DNA of 46,083 bases, taken from Actinomycetota bacterium. Its GTDB lineage: Bacteria; Actinomycetota; Actinomycetes; S36-B12; UBA5976. A program made the translations under genes and the position numbers. The notes beneath the pieces are model-generated. The model was not told the DNA's origin, made no database searches, and saw only the letters and a program-made list of their open reading frames with translations. Positions 37,748 to 46,083 of the stretch are shown here, piece after piece. Within the stretch, counting starts at the first letter, position 1. Each line of letters opens with the position of its first letter. The stretch is taken from positions 1-46,083 of the forward strand of contig CANGDR010000013.1 in NCBI GenBank assembly GCA_947452765.1, read 5' to 3'.

Positions 37748-38164
37748 ATGCGAAATTCTCGGTACCGATATTCCCGACTGGTCATGATTGTTGGTTCAGT
37801 GGGGTGGGCAATCGCGGGCTTAATAATGACTGCAAATCCTGATGATGCAGTTAGTTACCTTGGGCTAAGTTCTGATGTAAACATCCTTTGGGCATTTCGA
37901 ACTGCTGGGGTAATTGCGTTGGCGTTTGCCGTCCACATGGGAACCACATCTCGGCAAGCGGCTGATAAACCGTTTCGGCGCACGGCGCTTTTCATGGTGT
38001 TATTTGAAATTGCGATAGTGGCACTTACTTATTCCGCACCGGGTAGATTCACCTCTGGTCGCTGGGTCGTCGTTATTTCGGGTGTCCTATTTGCACTTCT
38101 TTATTTAATTACGCTTCCGATTAAATCGATTGGGTACAAGGAAGGCGAAATATCTAATTCATGA
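37748..38164 (+). CDS. Small four-helix membrane protein, unknown
   Basis: A 138-residue protein with about four hydrophobic segments (roughly 10-26, 46-62, 77-93, 107-124) separated by short loops. The N terminus is basic (MRNSRYRYSR). I do not recognise the family. Its ATGA overlap with the P450 gene means the two are made together, so it may be a membrane partner or a transporter for the P450 substrate. The start is fixed by the leaderless -10. Confidence 0.75.
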   Translation: MRNSRYRYSRLVMIVGSVGWAIAGLIMTANPDDAVSYLGLSSDVNILWAFRTAGVIALAFAVHMGTTSRQAADKPFRRTALFMVLFEIAIVALTYSAPGRFTSGRWVVVISGVLFALLYLITLPIKSIGYKEGEISNS

Positions 38165-39357
38165 ATGTAGCCGACAAATTAGATATGCAAGATCCGGCCA
38201 TCGTCGCTAATCCTTACGATATTTATCGAGAGTTACGTGCTAGCCGCGAATTAATCTGGAGCGATCGGTTAAATCTGTGGCTAGCGCCTACGCTCGAAAC
38301 TGCTAATGCAACGCTACGCACGAAGAGCTTAGGCAGAATCTATGATCCTGCGCAGCCAGCCGATGAATGGGAAATTTTTAACTGGTTACATTCAGATTCA
38401 ATCCTTGATAGCGAGCCACCTAAACACACTCGACTTCGCGCCCTGGTTCAGAAAGCATTTACGCCAGGTCGGATCGCTGCCTTAGCGCCAAATATTATTG
38501 AAATTTGTGAACAGCTACTGGATGCAGCGCAGGAAAAACTAAACGAAACCGGAACCTTCGATATTTTGTCAGATTACGCCGAACCACTTCCGGTATTAGT
38601 AATCGCAGATCTACTTGGTGTGCCCCGAGAGAAGGCAAATGATCTTCGACGTTGGTCACAAGACATCGTAAAGATGTATGAATACGGGCGAACCCGTGAG
38701 CAAGAGTTAGCTGCGCAGAAATCAGGTCGAGAGTTCAGTGAATATATCTCAGCACTTGCTAAGGAGCGCAAAGCTATGCCAGCGCCTGACCTCATTACGG
38801 CGCTGGTTGAAGTTGAAGAGCACGGTGAAAAGCTCAACGAACATGAACTGATCGCGATGTGCGTTCTCTTACTAAATGCCGGACATGAGGCATCAGTGAA
38901 TGGCTTTGGCAATGGCATGGTTTCGTTATTTCAAAACCCAACACAATTAGCGTTACTTGCTAAAAATCCCCGGGAACTTGCAGCCACGGCATTAGAAGAG
39001 ATGATGCGCTTTGATTCGCCACTTCATATGTTTGAGCGGACCGCTACCACCGACACCGTAATCGGTAATACCACGGTGCTGGCAGGTCAGAAAGTTGGCG
39101 CCATGTTGGGTTCCGCAAATCGCGACGAAGCCGCCTTCGAAAATGTTGATGTTTTTGATATCACTCGAAGCCACAATCCACATATTGCTTTTGGTGCGGG
39201 GATTCACTTTTGTATTGGAGCTCCGTTAGCCCGGCTAGAAATGCAGAACTCATTGCCAATGTTGTTTGAACGTTTCCCAAATCTCTCGCTTGCGGGGGAT
39301 CCGGTGCAGCGTCCTACATTCGTATTGCGTGGCTGGGAATCGATTCCCGCAAATTAG
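38161..39357 (+). CDS. Cytochrome P450 (bacterial class I)
   Basis: A 398-residue soluble heme monooxygenase. The heme loop is FGAGIHFCIG (Cys351 ligand) and ExxR is Glu280-Arg283. The I-helix is AGHEAS (240-245): Glu243 is kept, but the Thr that follows the acid in P450cam is Ala244, with Ser245 beside it. Alanine there also occurs in some other bacterial P450s. No ferredoxin or reductase gene is adjacent. Heme is needed, yet the local heme synthesis genes are absent. The substrate is unknown. Its TAG overlaps the menF TAA in TTAG. Confidence 0.94.
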   Translation: MNVADKLDMQDPAIVANPYDIYRELRASRELIWSDRLNLWLAPTLETANATLRTKSLGRIYDPAQPADEWEIFNWLHSDSILDSEPPKHTRLRALVQKAFTPGRIAALAPNIIEICEQLLDAAQEKLNETGTFDILSDYAEPLPVLVIADLLGVPREKANDLRRWSQDIVKMYEYGRTREQELAAQKSGREFSEYISALAKERKAMPAPDLITALVEVEEHGEKLNEHELIAMCVLLLNAGHEASVNGFGNGMVSLFQNPTQLALLAKNPRELAATALEEMMRFDSPLHMFERTATTDTVIGNTTVLAGQKVGAMLGSANRDEAAFENVDVFDITRSHNPHIAFGAGIHFCIGAPLARLEMQNSLPMLFERFPNLSLAGDPVQRPTFVLRGWESIPAN

Positions 39358-40613
39358 CTAAGTGCGTTACGCATTGCAGCAAATTTAGCTTCGGATTCTG
39401 CTACTTCTGATTCGCTAGTGGAACCCGCAACAATTCCACACCCAGCGAAAAGACGTAATTTCGTTCGTTCCGAATTTTCAATGGATGCACAGCGCAGCGC
39501 GATTCCAAATTCGCCGTCTCCATTAGCGCCGATCCATCCAACCGGACCCGCGTATCTACCGCGATCCATTCCTTCGATTTCTCGAATAAGTTGAATCGCC
39601 CGTTCGGTTGGCGTGCCACAGACTGCAGCCGTTGGATGCAATGATGCGGCTAGCGCTAGAGCTGGGGCGGAATCAACTAACTGACCCGTCACATCAGTAG
39701 CTAGGTGCTGGACGTTAGCGAGTCTGAGGATAAATGGTTTCTTAGGCACATTCAAATCCGTGCAATGGCTTGCAAGTGCAGCCGCTACTGATTCAACGGC
39801 GTAAACATGTTCTTCTTGATCTTTGTCCGAATCTAAAAGTTCTGCGGCAAGTTGACCATCACGATTGGAATCTCGACTACGACGCATAGTTCCTGCGAGC
39901 ACTCGACTGGTTACTTGCTCACCCTCGCGGCGAACCAGCAACTCTGGAGTCGCCCCAACTAAGCCTTCAACGCTGAAAGTCCAACATTCTGGAAAAGATT
40001 CATTAAGCCGCATCAACAGTGCACCAACATGTAACGGCTCATCGAGCGTTGCAAATAAGTCTCTAGCCAGTACAACCTTGTCTAGCTCACCAGAATTAAT
40101 TCGAGCCACTGCTTGCTCTACATTTGCCTGCCATTTCGCAAGCGGGAGGGAGCCCTCTGACCAAACCACATTTTGATAGCCATGCTGCAAAGAGTGTGGG
40201 GCAGTTATTTCAGACACAATGCGCGCAAATGCCTCATCAGAAATAGGTTGCTCACTCGTGATGATTAACGCGGTACCTGAGTCGTTGCGACGGATTGCGA
40301 TTTCTGGAATCACTACAACAGAGTCACCAGGAGTTCGCTCAAATGCAAATGATGCGAATGCTATTGGATCGCTACCTTCGGCTAGCGCACACTCTGAACT
40401 CCACCAGCGCTGTGCTCGGCTGAAGCGTTCTGGGCCAGCAAACTGAACTCGTTCTACCTGCCCCCAACCCACAATTCCGTATTGATCATTTGGTGACCCC
40501 TTGACCCAAGCTAAGCCGCCGTCAGCCGGCAATAAGGACAATAGATTTGTGATTTCAGGTAGCGGGGCAGTGCGCACATGGAGTTTGCGGGAGGTGTCAA
40601 GTACTGAGGTCAT
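39354..40613 (-). CDS. menF: Isochorismate synthase
   Basis: A chorismate-utilising enzyme that makes isochorismate, the first step of menaquinone synthesis, 419 residues. The chorismate-binding domain covers the C-terminal two thirds: LDKVVLARDLFA, GATPELLVRREGEQVTSRVLAGT, HLATDVTGQLVD, HPTAAVCGTP and GRYAGPVGWIGANGDGEFGIALR, then AGCGIVAGSTSESE. A salicylate synthase is less likely given the men neighbours. It is divergent from the unknown membrane protein; TAGGCT lies 9 bases upstream, a slightly wider spacing than in other genes here. Confidence 0.93.
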   Translation of the reverse strand: MTSVLDTSRKLHVRTAPLPEITNLLSLLPADGGLAWVKGSPNDQYGIVGWGQVERVQFAGPERFSRAQRWWSSECALAEGSDPIAFASFAFERTPGDSVVVIPEIAIRRNDSGTALIITSEQPISDEAFARIVSEITAPHSLQHGYQNVVWSEGSLPLAKWQANVEQAVARINSGELDKVVLARDLFATLDEPLHVGALLMRLNESFPECWTFSVEGLVGATPELLVRREGEQVTSRVLAGTMRRSRDSNRDGQLAAELLDSDKDQEEHVYAVESVAAALASHCTDLNVPKKPFILRLANVQHLATDVTGQLVDSAPALALAASLHPTAAVCGTPTERAIQLIREIEGMDRGRYAGPVGWIGANGDGEFGIALRCASIENSERTKLRLFAGCGIVAGSTSESEVAESEAKFAAMRNALS

Positions 40614-40667
40614 AACCGTTCAAGCCTACGATGCATTCAAGTAACAGGCACATGGGCGTGCAGTCCT

Positions 40668-40673
40668 TAGACT
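40668..40673 (+). promoter_or_regulatory. -10 element of the unknown membrane protein gene
   Basis: TAGACT ends 6 bases before the GTG at 40680. Confidence 0.5.
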
Positions 40674-40679
40674 TCATCT

Positions 40680-42065
40680 GTGAGCGAAAACCGCCTTATG
40701 CCAAGCAAGTCAGCCTGGTTAAGAATTGCTGGAGATCAGGCTTTCAATACCTATTCGCTGGTTTTAGTTTCCGTAATTGCCACGATTGGCACGCTTTCAC
40801 TTTATGCTGGCAAGAACCCAACTAAGTTTCTAGAAATTTTTGCAATCCTAGGATTGTCTCAACTAGGAGCGCTCGCACCAATATTTATTATTGCTCCATT
40901 GGCAAAGCGAATCCAATCCAATGCCAACCGAGTAGCTGTTGTTATTGCAGCATTTATTTTGGTCAACGTAATCCGATCCATTTTGCTTGACCTGCTATTG
41001 GTTAAATGGGGCCTTGAATCAGAATCTAAGTTAGCGTTTCGGTTATATTCCAATGTAGTTTTCTTAACAATTCTTTACTTAGTGCTGGCTTGGTTTAGTG
41101 ATTTTATATTTGAGAACTTTTCTGAGTTATCCGTAAAAAGATCGGAATTAGATGAGTTAATAAAAAATTTTTATGCTCTAGCACAAGAAATTTCAGAGGC
41201 TCGCACTTTTGGATCCCGTGAATTAATGTTAGAAGTAGGGGCGATAACTTCGGCCTTAGAATCAGTACCAATTAAAATTGCGGCAGAATTGCAAACCCAA
41301 AAATTTATGGATCAACTTAATGCGGTAACGAAATCGGTGGTTTTAAAACTTCGTAAGCTAGAGCGCGCATTTCCAAATCGAACCTCCACTCCGCAGATAT
41401 CGAATCAGGTAAAACTTTCAGCCGCTAGGGTGCTTAGCGCCGGAACTTACTCGACTCCGTACGCACCTCGACTCATGGGTAGCTTGTCGTTCATTGCGCT
41501 TTCGGGCTGGCTTAGCTATTTCATTGACCGATGGACAGCTTTGCAGTGGGCGGCTTATTTAGGGATTTACGGCTACATCGTTTATTCGCTCTTTGCCAAA
41601 TTTCTGGTTCCAACTATGCGCAGGTGTAAACCCGTCACTCGATTTGTGATTTATGAACTTTCACTTGTGCCATTTATTTTTTTCTGGCTGGCGCTGCTTG
41701 GCTATTACGCAGGTGACGATTCAACTACTTATGGAATCTCTGCAACAAATTCAATTTCAGTATTTATTTATGCGAACCTGGCAACATTTACCAGCGGTGC
41801 TCTAGTGGCTGTGCGCGAAAATCGGGAAGTATTTGAAGGCTCGGTTTCGAAACTGCGAGCAGAAGTTGATGTGCTTGTGGAGATCAAGAAATGCGAAGAA
41901 TTAATTTGGCGAGAGTTATTCGCTGGAGAAATAGCGAAGTCACCAACTACTGCCACTGTCCAATTTAGAGATGCAATTGCTAGATTAAATAGAGATGCGA
42001 TCGAAGAGCTGTTGCCATCTGTTCTTGCAATTTGGTACAACGTGGATAACCTGCTGGAACTTTAG
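40680..42065 (+). CDS. Unknown membrane protein with central helical domain
   Basis: A 461-residue protein I cannot assign to a family. Four membrane segments (about 26-43, 50-74, 84-108, 120-142) are followed by a 125-residue soluble, mostly helical region (about 143-266, charged, Leu-spaced). Then come about four more (267-283, 287-310, 322-343, 357-377) and a helical C-terminal tail of about 80 residues. The two halves could be mirror-like modules. No catalytic motif is evident. It lies between menF and menG, so a role near quinones or the envelope is only a guess. It has a GTG start with a leaderless -10 and no ribosome site. Confidence 0.82.
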   Translation: MSENRLMPSKSAWLRIAGDQAFNTYSLVLVSVIATIGTLSLYAGKNPTKFLEIFAILGLSQLGALAPIFIIAPLAKRIQSNANRVAVVIAAFILVNVIRSILLDLLLVKWGLESESKLAFRLYSNVVFLTILYLVLAWFSDFIFENFSELSVKRSELDELIKNFYALAQEISEARTFGSRELMLEVGAITSALESVPIKIAAELQTQKFMDQLNAVTKSVVLKLRKLERAFPNRTSTPQISNQVKLSAARVLSAGTYSTPYAPRLMGSLSFIALSGWLSYFIDRWTALQWAAYLGIYGYIVYSLFAKFLVPTMRRCKPVTRFVIYELSLVPFIFFWLALLGYYAGDDSTTYGISATNSISVFIYANLATFTSGALVAVRENREVFEGSVSKLRAEVDVLVEIKKCEELIWRELFAGEIAKSPTTATVQFRDAIARLNRDAIEELLPSVLAIWYNVDNLLEL

Positions 42066-42106
42066 GCTCGGCGTGCAGTTGCCTTGAGCAGTGGCAGACT
42101 AGAGGT

Positions 42107-42796
42107 ATGTCGCGAGCTAATTTGAACAAAGAACCACATGAAGTCGCAGCCATGTTTGACGCTGTGGCAAAGAAATACGACGTAACAAATGATTTGCTGT
42201 CTTTGGGACAGACCCGATCTTGGCGTAAGGCAGTCGTTGCCGCAGTAGCACCAAAGGCTGGCGAGGCAATATTGGATTTAGCTGCAGGCACTGGTACGAG
42301 CACTCAACCGTTCTATGAAGCAGGCGCGAATCCAATAGCTTGTGATTTCAGCGCCGGTATGATCGCAGTTGGTAAAGAGCGATTGCCACATTTGGAATTT
42401 GTCCAAGGCGACGCTATGAACTTGCCATTCTCGGATAACACGTTCGATGCGGTCACAATTTCCTTTGGGCTACGAAATGTCCAGGACCCAGCTAAGGCAC
42501 TTTCTGAAATGGCCCGCGTAACTAAGCCGGGTGGACGATTAGTTGTTTGCGAATTTAGCCATCCAACCTGGGCGCCGTTTAGAACTGTATATATCGAATA
42601 CCTTATGAAGGCATTGCCAGCCGTAGCAACCAAAGTTTCAAGCAATCCAGATGCTTACGTTTATTTGGCTGAATCCATTAGGGCGTGGCCGACTCAGAGT
42701 GAATTGAGCGACCTGATTCTTAAGGCAGGCTGGAAAACCTGCGAATTTAGGAATCTCACCGGTGGCATAGTTGCGCTGCACCGGGCAACTAAATAA
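42107..42796 (+). CDS. menG: Demethylmenaquinone methyltransferase
   Basis: A SAM-dependent methyltransferase for the last menaquinone step (UbiE/MenG family), 229 residues. [25 protein letters not shown] is the family opening, [15 protein letters not shown] is SAM motif I, and [41 protein letters not shown] carries the UbiE signatures. Corresponds to Rv0558. It ends 121 bases before nuoA, with the Rex-like operator between them. Confidence 0.96.
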   Translation: MSRANLNKEPHEVAAMFDAVAKKYDVTNDLLSLGQTRSWRKAVVAAVAPKAGEAILDLAAGTGTSTQPFYEAGANPIACDFSAGMIAVGKERLPHLEFVQGDAMNLPFSDNTFDAVTISFGLRNVQDPAKALSEMARVTKPGGRLVVCEFSHPTWAPFRTVYIEYLMKALPAVATKVSSNPDAYVYLAESIRAWPTQSELSDLILKAGWKTCEFRNLTGGIVALHRATK

Positions 42797-42809
42797 CCAC
42801 AAGCGCGAT

Positions 42810-42827
42810 TAGTGAATTTTTTCACAA
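42810..42827. promoter_or_regulatory. Rex operator upstream of nuoA
   Basis: TAGTGAATTTTTTCACAA differs from the known Rex consensus TTGTGAAWWWWTTCACAA at one position (second base). It lies 91 bases before the nuoA ATG at 42918. Rex controls nuo in S. coelicolor, and rex is encoded in this same window, so NADH-responsive control of complex I is the simple reading. Confidence 0.75.
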
Positions 42828-42833
42828 TCGCAC

Positions 42834-42859
42834 AAAGCCTGTATTTTCAAAGGGCTTTT
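42834..42859 (+). terminator. Possible weak hairpin after menG
   Basis: AAAGCC (42834-42839) can pair with GGCTTT (42853-42858) across a 13-base loop, followed by one more T. It could end menG transcripts or lie in the nuo leader; it is tentative. Confidence 0.3.
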
Positions 42860-42917
42860 CGGCTCTAGGATTAATTGCGCTTAAGAGTTAGTAACTCAAC
42901 GAGAGGTGGCTACCGAC

Positions 42918-43286
42918 ATGGGACAGGGCAATGTCTACCTACCCATTTTCTTCCTCGGACTTCTCGCTTTTGGTTTCGCGGCCTTCTCGGTAGCGATTGC
43001 TTCCATAACTGGACCAAAGCGTTACAACAAAGCAAAATACGACGCATATGAATGCGGCATTCAGCCATCCCAGATTCAAATTGGTGGCGGACGGTTTCCT
43101 GTTAAGTACTACATCACAGCAATGCTTTTTATTGTTTTTGATATAGAAATAGTTTTCTTGTACCCATGGGCAATCGCTTTCGATTCTCTTGGGTTATTTG
43201 GACTGATTGAAATGATCATTTTTATTCTCACAGTTCTCGTCGCGTATGCATTTGTTTGGCGTCGCGGTGGACTTGAGTGGGATTAA
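42918..43286 (+). CDS. nuoA: NADH-quinone oxidoreductase subunit A
   Basis: The small membrane subunit of complex I, 122 residues with three helices. Conserved parts: KYDAYECGIQPSQ (the Cys loop that moves during turnover), RFPVKYYITAMLFIVFDIEIVFLYPWA (second helix, acidic residues kept). ATG 42918 is preferred because GAGAGGTGG lies 8 bases upstream; an in-frame GTG at 42906 falls inside that site. First gene of the nuo run; nuoB follows after 32 bases. Confidence 0.96.
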   Translation: MGQGNVYLPIFFLGLLAFGFAAFSVAIASITGPKRYNKAKYDAYECGIQPSQIQIGGGRFPVKYYITAMLFIVFDIEIVFLYPWAIAFDSLGLFGLIEMIIFILTVLVAYAFVWRRGGLEWD

Positions 43287-43318
43287 GAAATTTTTAGCAA
43301 AACGAGTTAGAGGAAAAC

Positions 43319-43873
43319 ATGGGTCTGGAAGAAAAGCTACCGAGTGGTGTACTGCTCACTACGGTTGAAGGCTTAGCTGGTTACGCACGCAAGAACTCCT
43401 TGTGGCCAGCAACATTCGGCCTTGCCTGCTGTGCGATTGAAATGATGGCTTCAGGAGCCGGACGTTATGACTTGGCTCGTTTCGGAATGGAAGTATTTCG
43501 CGCTTCGCCGCGTCAGGCCGACTTGATGATCGTGGCTGGGCGGGTAAGCCAAAAGATGGCACCGGTACTTCGCCAAATATATGATCAAATGCCGGAGCCG
43601 AAATGGGTTCTTGCGATGGGTGCTTGTGCATCATCCGGCGGTATGTTCAACAACTATGCAATCGTGCAGGGTGTTGACCACGTGGTACCGGTTGATATTT
43701 ATCTACCTGGCTGCCCACCACGCCCAGAAATGCTAATTGATGCATTGCTAAAGCTTCACGAACAAATTGGTGATACCAAACTGGGTTCAAATCGCGCCCG
43801 GGAAATTGTTGAACTTGAGCAGGCTGCACTTATGGCAACCCCAACTTCCTTACAGAAGGGGTTATTACGTTGA
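43319..43873 (+). CDS. nuoB: NADH-quinone oxidoreductase subunit B
   Basis: The complex I subunit that holds the last iron-sulfur cluster (N2) next to quinone, 184 residues. The four ligands are Cys37 and Cys38 ([10 protein letters not shown]), Cys103 (GACASSGG) and Cys132 ([11 protein letters not shown]). [27 protein letters not shown] is the usual core. A C-terminal tail of about 25 residues is variable. AGAGGAAA precedes the ATG. It overlaps nuoC by four bases. Confidence 0.98.
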   Translation: MGLEEKLPSGVLLTTVEGLAGYARKNSLWPATFGLACCAIEMMASGAGRYDLARFGMEVFRASPRQADLMIVAGRVSQKMAPVLRQIYDQMPEPKWVLAMGACASSGGMFNNYAIVQGVDHVVPVDIYLPGCPPRPEMLIDALLKLHEQIGDTKLGSNRAREIVELEQAALMATPTSLQKGLLR

Positions 43874-44565
43874 GTGACGTAGTGGTGCCGGCAGGGCAAA
43901 AATTGCTTGAAGTTACCCAAGTTCGAGAAGGCATGTTTGGCTCAACTGACTCCGGGGATACTTCTGGCTTTGGTGGCTTAGTCACTGCTGTTCCAGTCTC
44001 GACACCAGCAGTTCGTCCATTTGGAAGCTACTTCGACGTCATTGCTGACGAACTCGCTGCTTCACTGCCTGACTTTGGCACCTCGTGGGACAAGGCGGTA
44101 GAAAAAGTAGTTGTTGATCGCGACGAATTGACTTTGCATATTCGGTCAAGTGAATTGGTGGCAGTAGCGCAAACACTTCGGGACGAACCCGGCTTACGTT
44201 TTGAACTCTGCCTTGGTGTCAGTGGAGTGCATTACCCAACTTACGAAGGACGGGAATTACATGCGGTTTACCATTTCCGTTCGGTAACTCATGCTCGTCG
44301 GATTCGGTTAGAAGTTTCAATGCCTGACAGTAATCCACATGTGCCTTCGATCATGTCGGTTTATCCAACTACTGATTGGCACGAACGTGAAACCTACGAT
44401 TTCTTTGGAATCATATTTGATGGTCACCCGCACCTAACTCGCGTCTTAATGCCAGATGATTGGCAGGGACATCCGCAGCGTAAAGATTACCCACTTGGCG
44501 GCGTGCCGGTGGAATACAAAGGTGCATCAATTCCACCACCTGATACGCGGAGGTCTTACAAGTAA
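43870..44565 (+). CDS. nuoC: NADH-quinone oxidoreductase subunit C
   Basis: A peripheral-arm subunit, 231 residues, with the 30-kDa subunit signature [20 protein letters not shown] and [15 protein letters not shown]. An N-terminal extension ([16 protein letters not shown]) is usual in actinobacteria. The start is a TTG overlapping the nuoB stop, with AAGGGG upstream. The end overlaps the nuoD ATG by one base (TAATG). Confidence 0.96.
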   Translation: MSDVVVPAGQKLLEVTQVREGMFGSTDSGDTSGFGGLVTAVPVSTPAVRPFGSYFDVIADELAASLPDFGTSWDKAVEKVVVDRDELTLHIRSSELVAVAQTLRDEPGLRFELCLGVSGVHYPTYEGRELHAVYHFRSVTHARRIRLEVSMPDSNPHVPSIMSVYPTTDWHERETYDFFGIIFDGHPHLTRVLMPDDWQGHPQRKDYPLGGVPVEYKGASIPPPDTRRSYK

Positions 44566-45884
44566 TGTCTGATACTTACGCACCAACTTATGAAACGACC
44601 GAAGGTCGAGTTCACACTGTTATGGGCCAAGACTGGGATTCGGTGCTTGGGGCAGCAGAGGGCGAGCACGAACGCGTCGTGATAAATATGGGTCCACAGC
44701 ATCCCTCGACCCATGGTGTCCTGCGCCTAATTCTTGAATTAGATGGCGAGACAGTGACTGAAGCTCGCTGCGGCATTGGATATTTACACACGGGCATTGA
44801 AAAGAATTTGGAATACCGCACTTGGACCCAAGGCGTTACTTTCGTAACGCGAATGGACTACTTGTCACCATTCTTTAACGAAACTGCATACTGCCTTGGC
44901 GTAGAAAAGCTACTTGGTATCACTGATCAAATTCCAGAACGTGCAAAAGTAATTCGCGTAATGATGATGGAACTAAATCGCGTTTCGTCTCACTTGGTAG
45001 CACTTGCAACTGGCGGCATGGAACTTGGCGCATTGACTGCCATGATCTTTGGGTTCCGAGAGCGCGAATCCATTCTTGACCTGTTCGAATTAGTTACGGG
45101 TCTTCGAATGAATAGCGCCTACATTCGACCTGGTGGTGTGGCTCAAGATTTGCCTGCCGGGGCCGAAAAGCAAATTCGCGACACCATCATGGCTTTACCG
45201 CGTCGCTTCAAAGATACGGCCGACATGTTGGTTGGCAACTCAGTTTGGATGGCTCGTACTTCAAACATCGGAAAGCTTGATCTTGCTGGATGTATGGCAC
45301 TAGGCGTTACTGGCCCAGTACTTCGGGCAACTGGTTTGCCAGAAGACTTGCGTAAGACCATGCCGTATAGCGGTTATGAAAGTTATGAATTTGATGTCAT
45401 AACCAAAGACACTTCTGATGCTTATGGTCGATTCCTAATTCGCCTAGGTGAAATGGAACAGTCGCTAAACATTGTCGAACAATGCCTCGATCGCCTGCAG
45501 CCAGGTGCCGTCATGGTTGAAGACAAAAAGATTGCCTGGCCAGCACAACTATCTATTGGTTCCGACGGTCAAGGAAATTCGCTGGATCACATTCGGCACA
45601 TCATGGGTGAATCGATGGAAGCTTTGATTCACCACTTCAAACTTGTAACCGAAGGTTTCCAGGTTCCAGCTGGACAGGTTTACAGCGCTGTTGAATCACC
45701 ACGCGGTGAACTTGGTGTTCACATGGTTTCCGACGGCAGCACTAAGCCTTATCGCGTGCATTACCGCGATCCATCGTTCACAAATCTTCAAGCTGTTGCC
45801 GCAATGTGTGAAGGTGGCCAGATCGCTGACGTTATTGCAGCCGTTGCTTCAATTGATCCGGTAATGGGAGGCGTAGATCGCTAA
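44565..45884 (+). CDS. nuoD: NADH-quinone oxidoreductase subunit D
   Basis: The 49-kDa quinone-site subunit, 439 residues. [21 protein letters not shown] carries the quinone-loop His; [28 protein letters not shown] and the C-terminal [14 protein letters not shown] and DPVMGGVDR are family marks. It overlaps nuoE in TAATG. Complete and normal. Confidence 0.98.
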   Translation: MSDTYAPTYETTEGRVHTVMGQDWDSVLGAAEGEHERVVINMGPQHPSTHGVLRLILELDGETVTEARCGIGYLHTGIEKNLEYRTWTQGVTFVTRMDYLSPFFNETAYCLGVEKLLGITDQIPERAKVIRVMMMELNRVSSHLVALATGGMELGALTAMIFGFRERESILDLFELVTGLRMNSAYIRPGGVAQDLPAGAEKQIRDTIMALPRRFKDTADMLVGNSVWMARTSNIGKLDLAGCMALGVTGPVLRATGLPEDLRKTMPYSGYESYEFDVITKDTSDAYGRFLIRLGEMEQSLNIVEQCLDRLQPGAVMVEDKKIAWPAQLSIGSDGQGNSLDHIRHIMGESMEALIHHFKLVTEGFQVPAGQVYSAVESPRGELGVHMVSDGSTKPYRVHYRDPSFTNLQAVAAMCEGGQIADVIAAVASIDPVMGGVDR

Positions 45885-46083
45885 TGCCTCTTACTGAAAA
45901 TACTCGGGTTCAAGCTAGAGAAATCATGGCGCGTTACCCACAAGCGCGTTCCGCATTGTTGCCAATGTTGCATCTGGTACAGGCCGAAGAAGGCTATGTA
46001 AGTGCCGACGGGATTGCACTTTGCGCGGATGAACTTGCCTTAACCACTGCCGAAGTTGCTGCGGTGGCAACTTTCTACACGAT
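45884..46083 (+). CDS. nuoE: NADH-quinone oxidoreductase subunit E (partial)
   Basis: The first 66 codons of the 24-kDa subunit that carries the N1a 2Fe-2S cluster. RYPQARSALLPMLHLVQAEEGYVS and TTAEVAAVATFYT are the usual N-terminal helical bundle; the cluster cysteines lie past the window end. The ATG overlaps the nuoD TAA by one base. Confidence 0.95.
   Translation, partial: MPLTENTRVQAREIMARYPQARSALLPMLHLVQAEEGYVSADGIALCADELALTTAEVAAVATFYT

Overview
The window reads as a piece of a streamlined freshwater actinobacterial chromosome, most like the Nanopelagicales / acI group (Planktophila-like). This is an inference. It rests on moderate GC, very tight gene packing, actinobacterial-only families (DUF3027, DUF2530, DUF4229, the helicase-associated partner of XPB, the 33-residue ribosomal protein bS22, an Rv0500A-type HTH protein), a sunlight-damage photolyase and a stripped heme locus. 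No rRNA, tRNA, CRISPR, insertion sequence or prophage was seen, and no gene-free stretch exceeds 300 bases.

Layout. 1-2351: groEL and a small lipoprotein. 2348-6309: a bacterial XPB helicase and its helicase-associated partner. 6485-9935: cold-shock protein, DUF3027, DUF2530, an AzgA-type purine permease and a 30-residue membrane peptide. 9941-16008: an MFS carrier, serC, pdxH and two more MFS exporters. 16048-19256: photolyase, HTH regulator, bS22, HAD phosphatase and a glutaredoxin-like protein. 19419-26257: rex, a cobA-hemD fusion, histidine phosphatase, tlpA, ccdA, resB and ccsB, i.e. redox sensing and System II cytochrome c maturation. 26254-33826: menA, menE, menB, menC and menD (menaquinone) and a DmpA-type peptidase. 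33885-39357: an Fe-S RecB-like nuclease, a 980-residue kinase/M23/aminotransferase fusion, a small membrane protein and a cytochrome P450. 39354-46083: menF, an unknown membrane protein, menG, then nuoA-nuoE (nuoE cut by the window end).

How the genes work together. Most of the right half serves one respiratory chain. The men genes make the quinone, nuo makes the NADH dehydrogenase that reduces it, ccdA/resB/ccsB/tlpA mature the c-type cytochromes downstream, and Rex senses NADH/NAD+. A near-consensus Rex operator (17 of 18 positions) lies just upstream of nuoA. The gene order follows the M. tuberculosis Rv0500A-Rv0558 region, except that hemA, hemC, hemB and hemL are absent from between rex and the histidine phosphatase gene. 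This fits the heme auxotrophy reported for acI bacteria.

Two signals run through the window. First, at least 16 genes that lack a convincing ribosome-binding site have TANNNT exactly 6 or 7 bases before the start codon, the signature of leaderless transcription; it fixes several start codons and supports a 30-codon gene. Second, compaction: many ATGA/TAATG couplings, and three convergent pairs sharing a TTAG stop tetranucleotide. The best candidates for undescribed biology are the heme-locus deletion, the 980-residue three-domain enzyme, a symmetric two-way leaderless promoter, and the unknown membrane protein between menF and menG.
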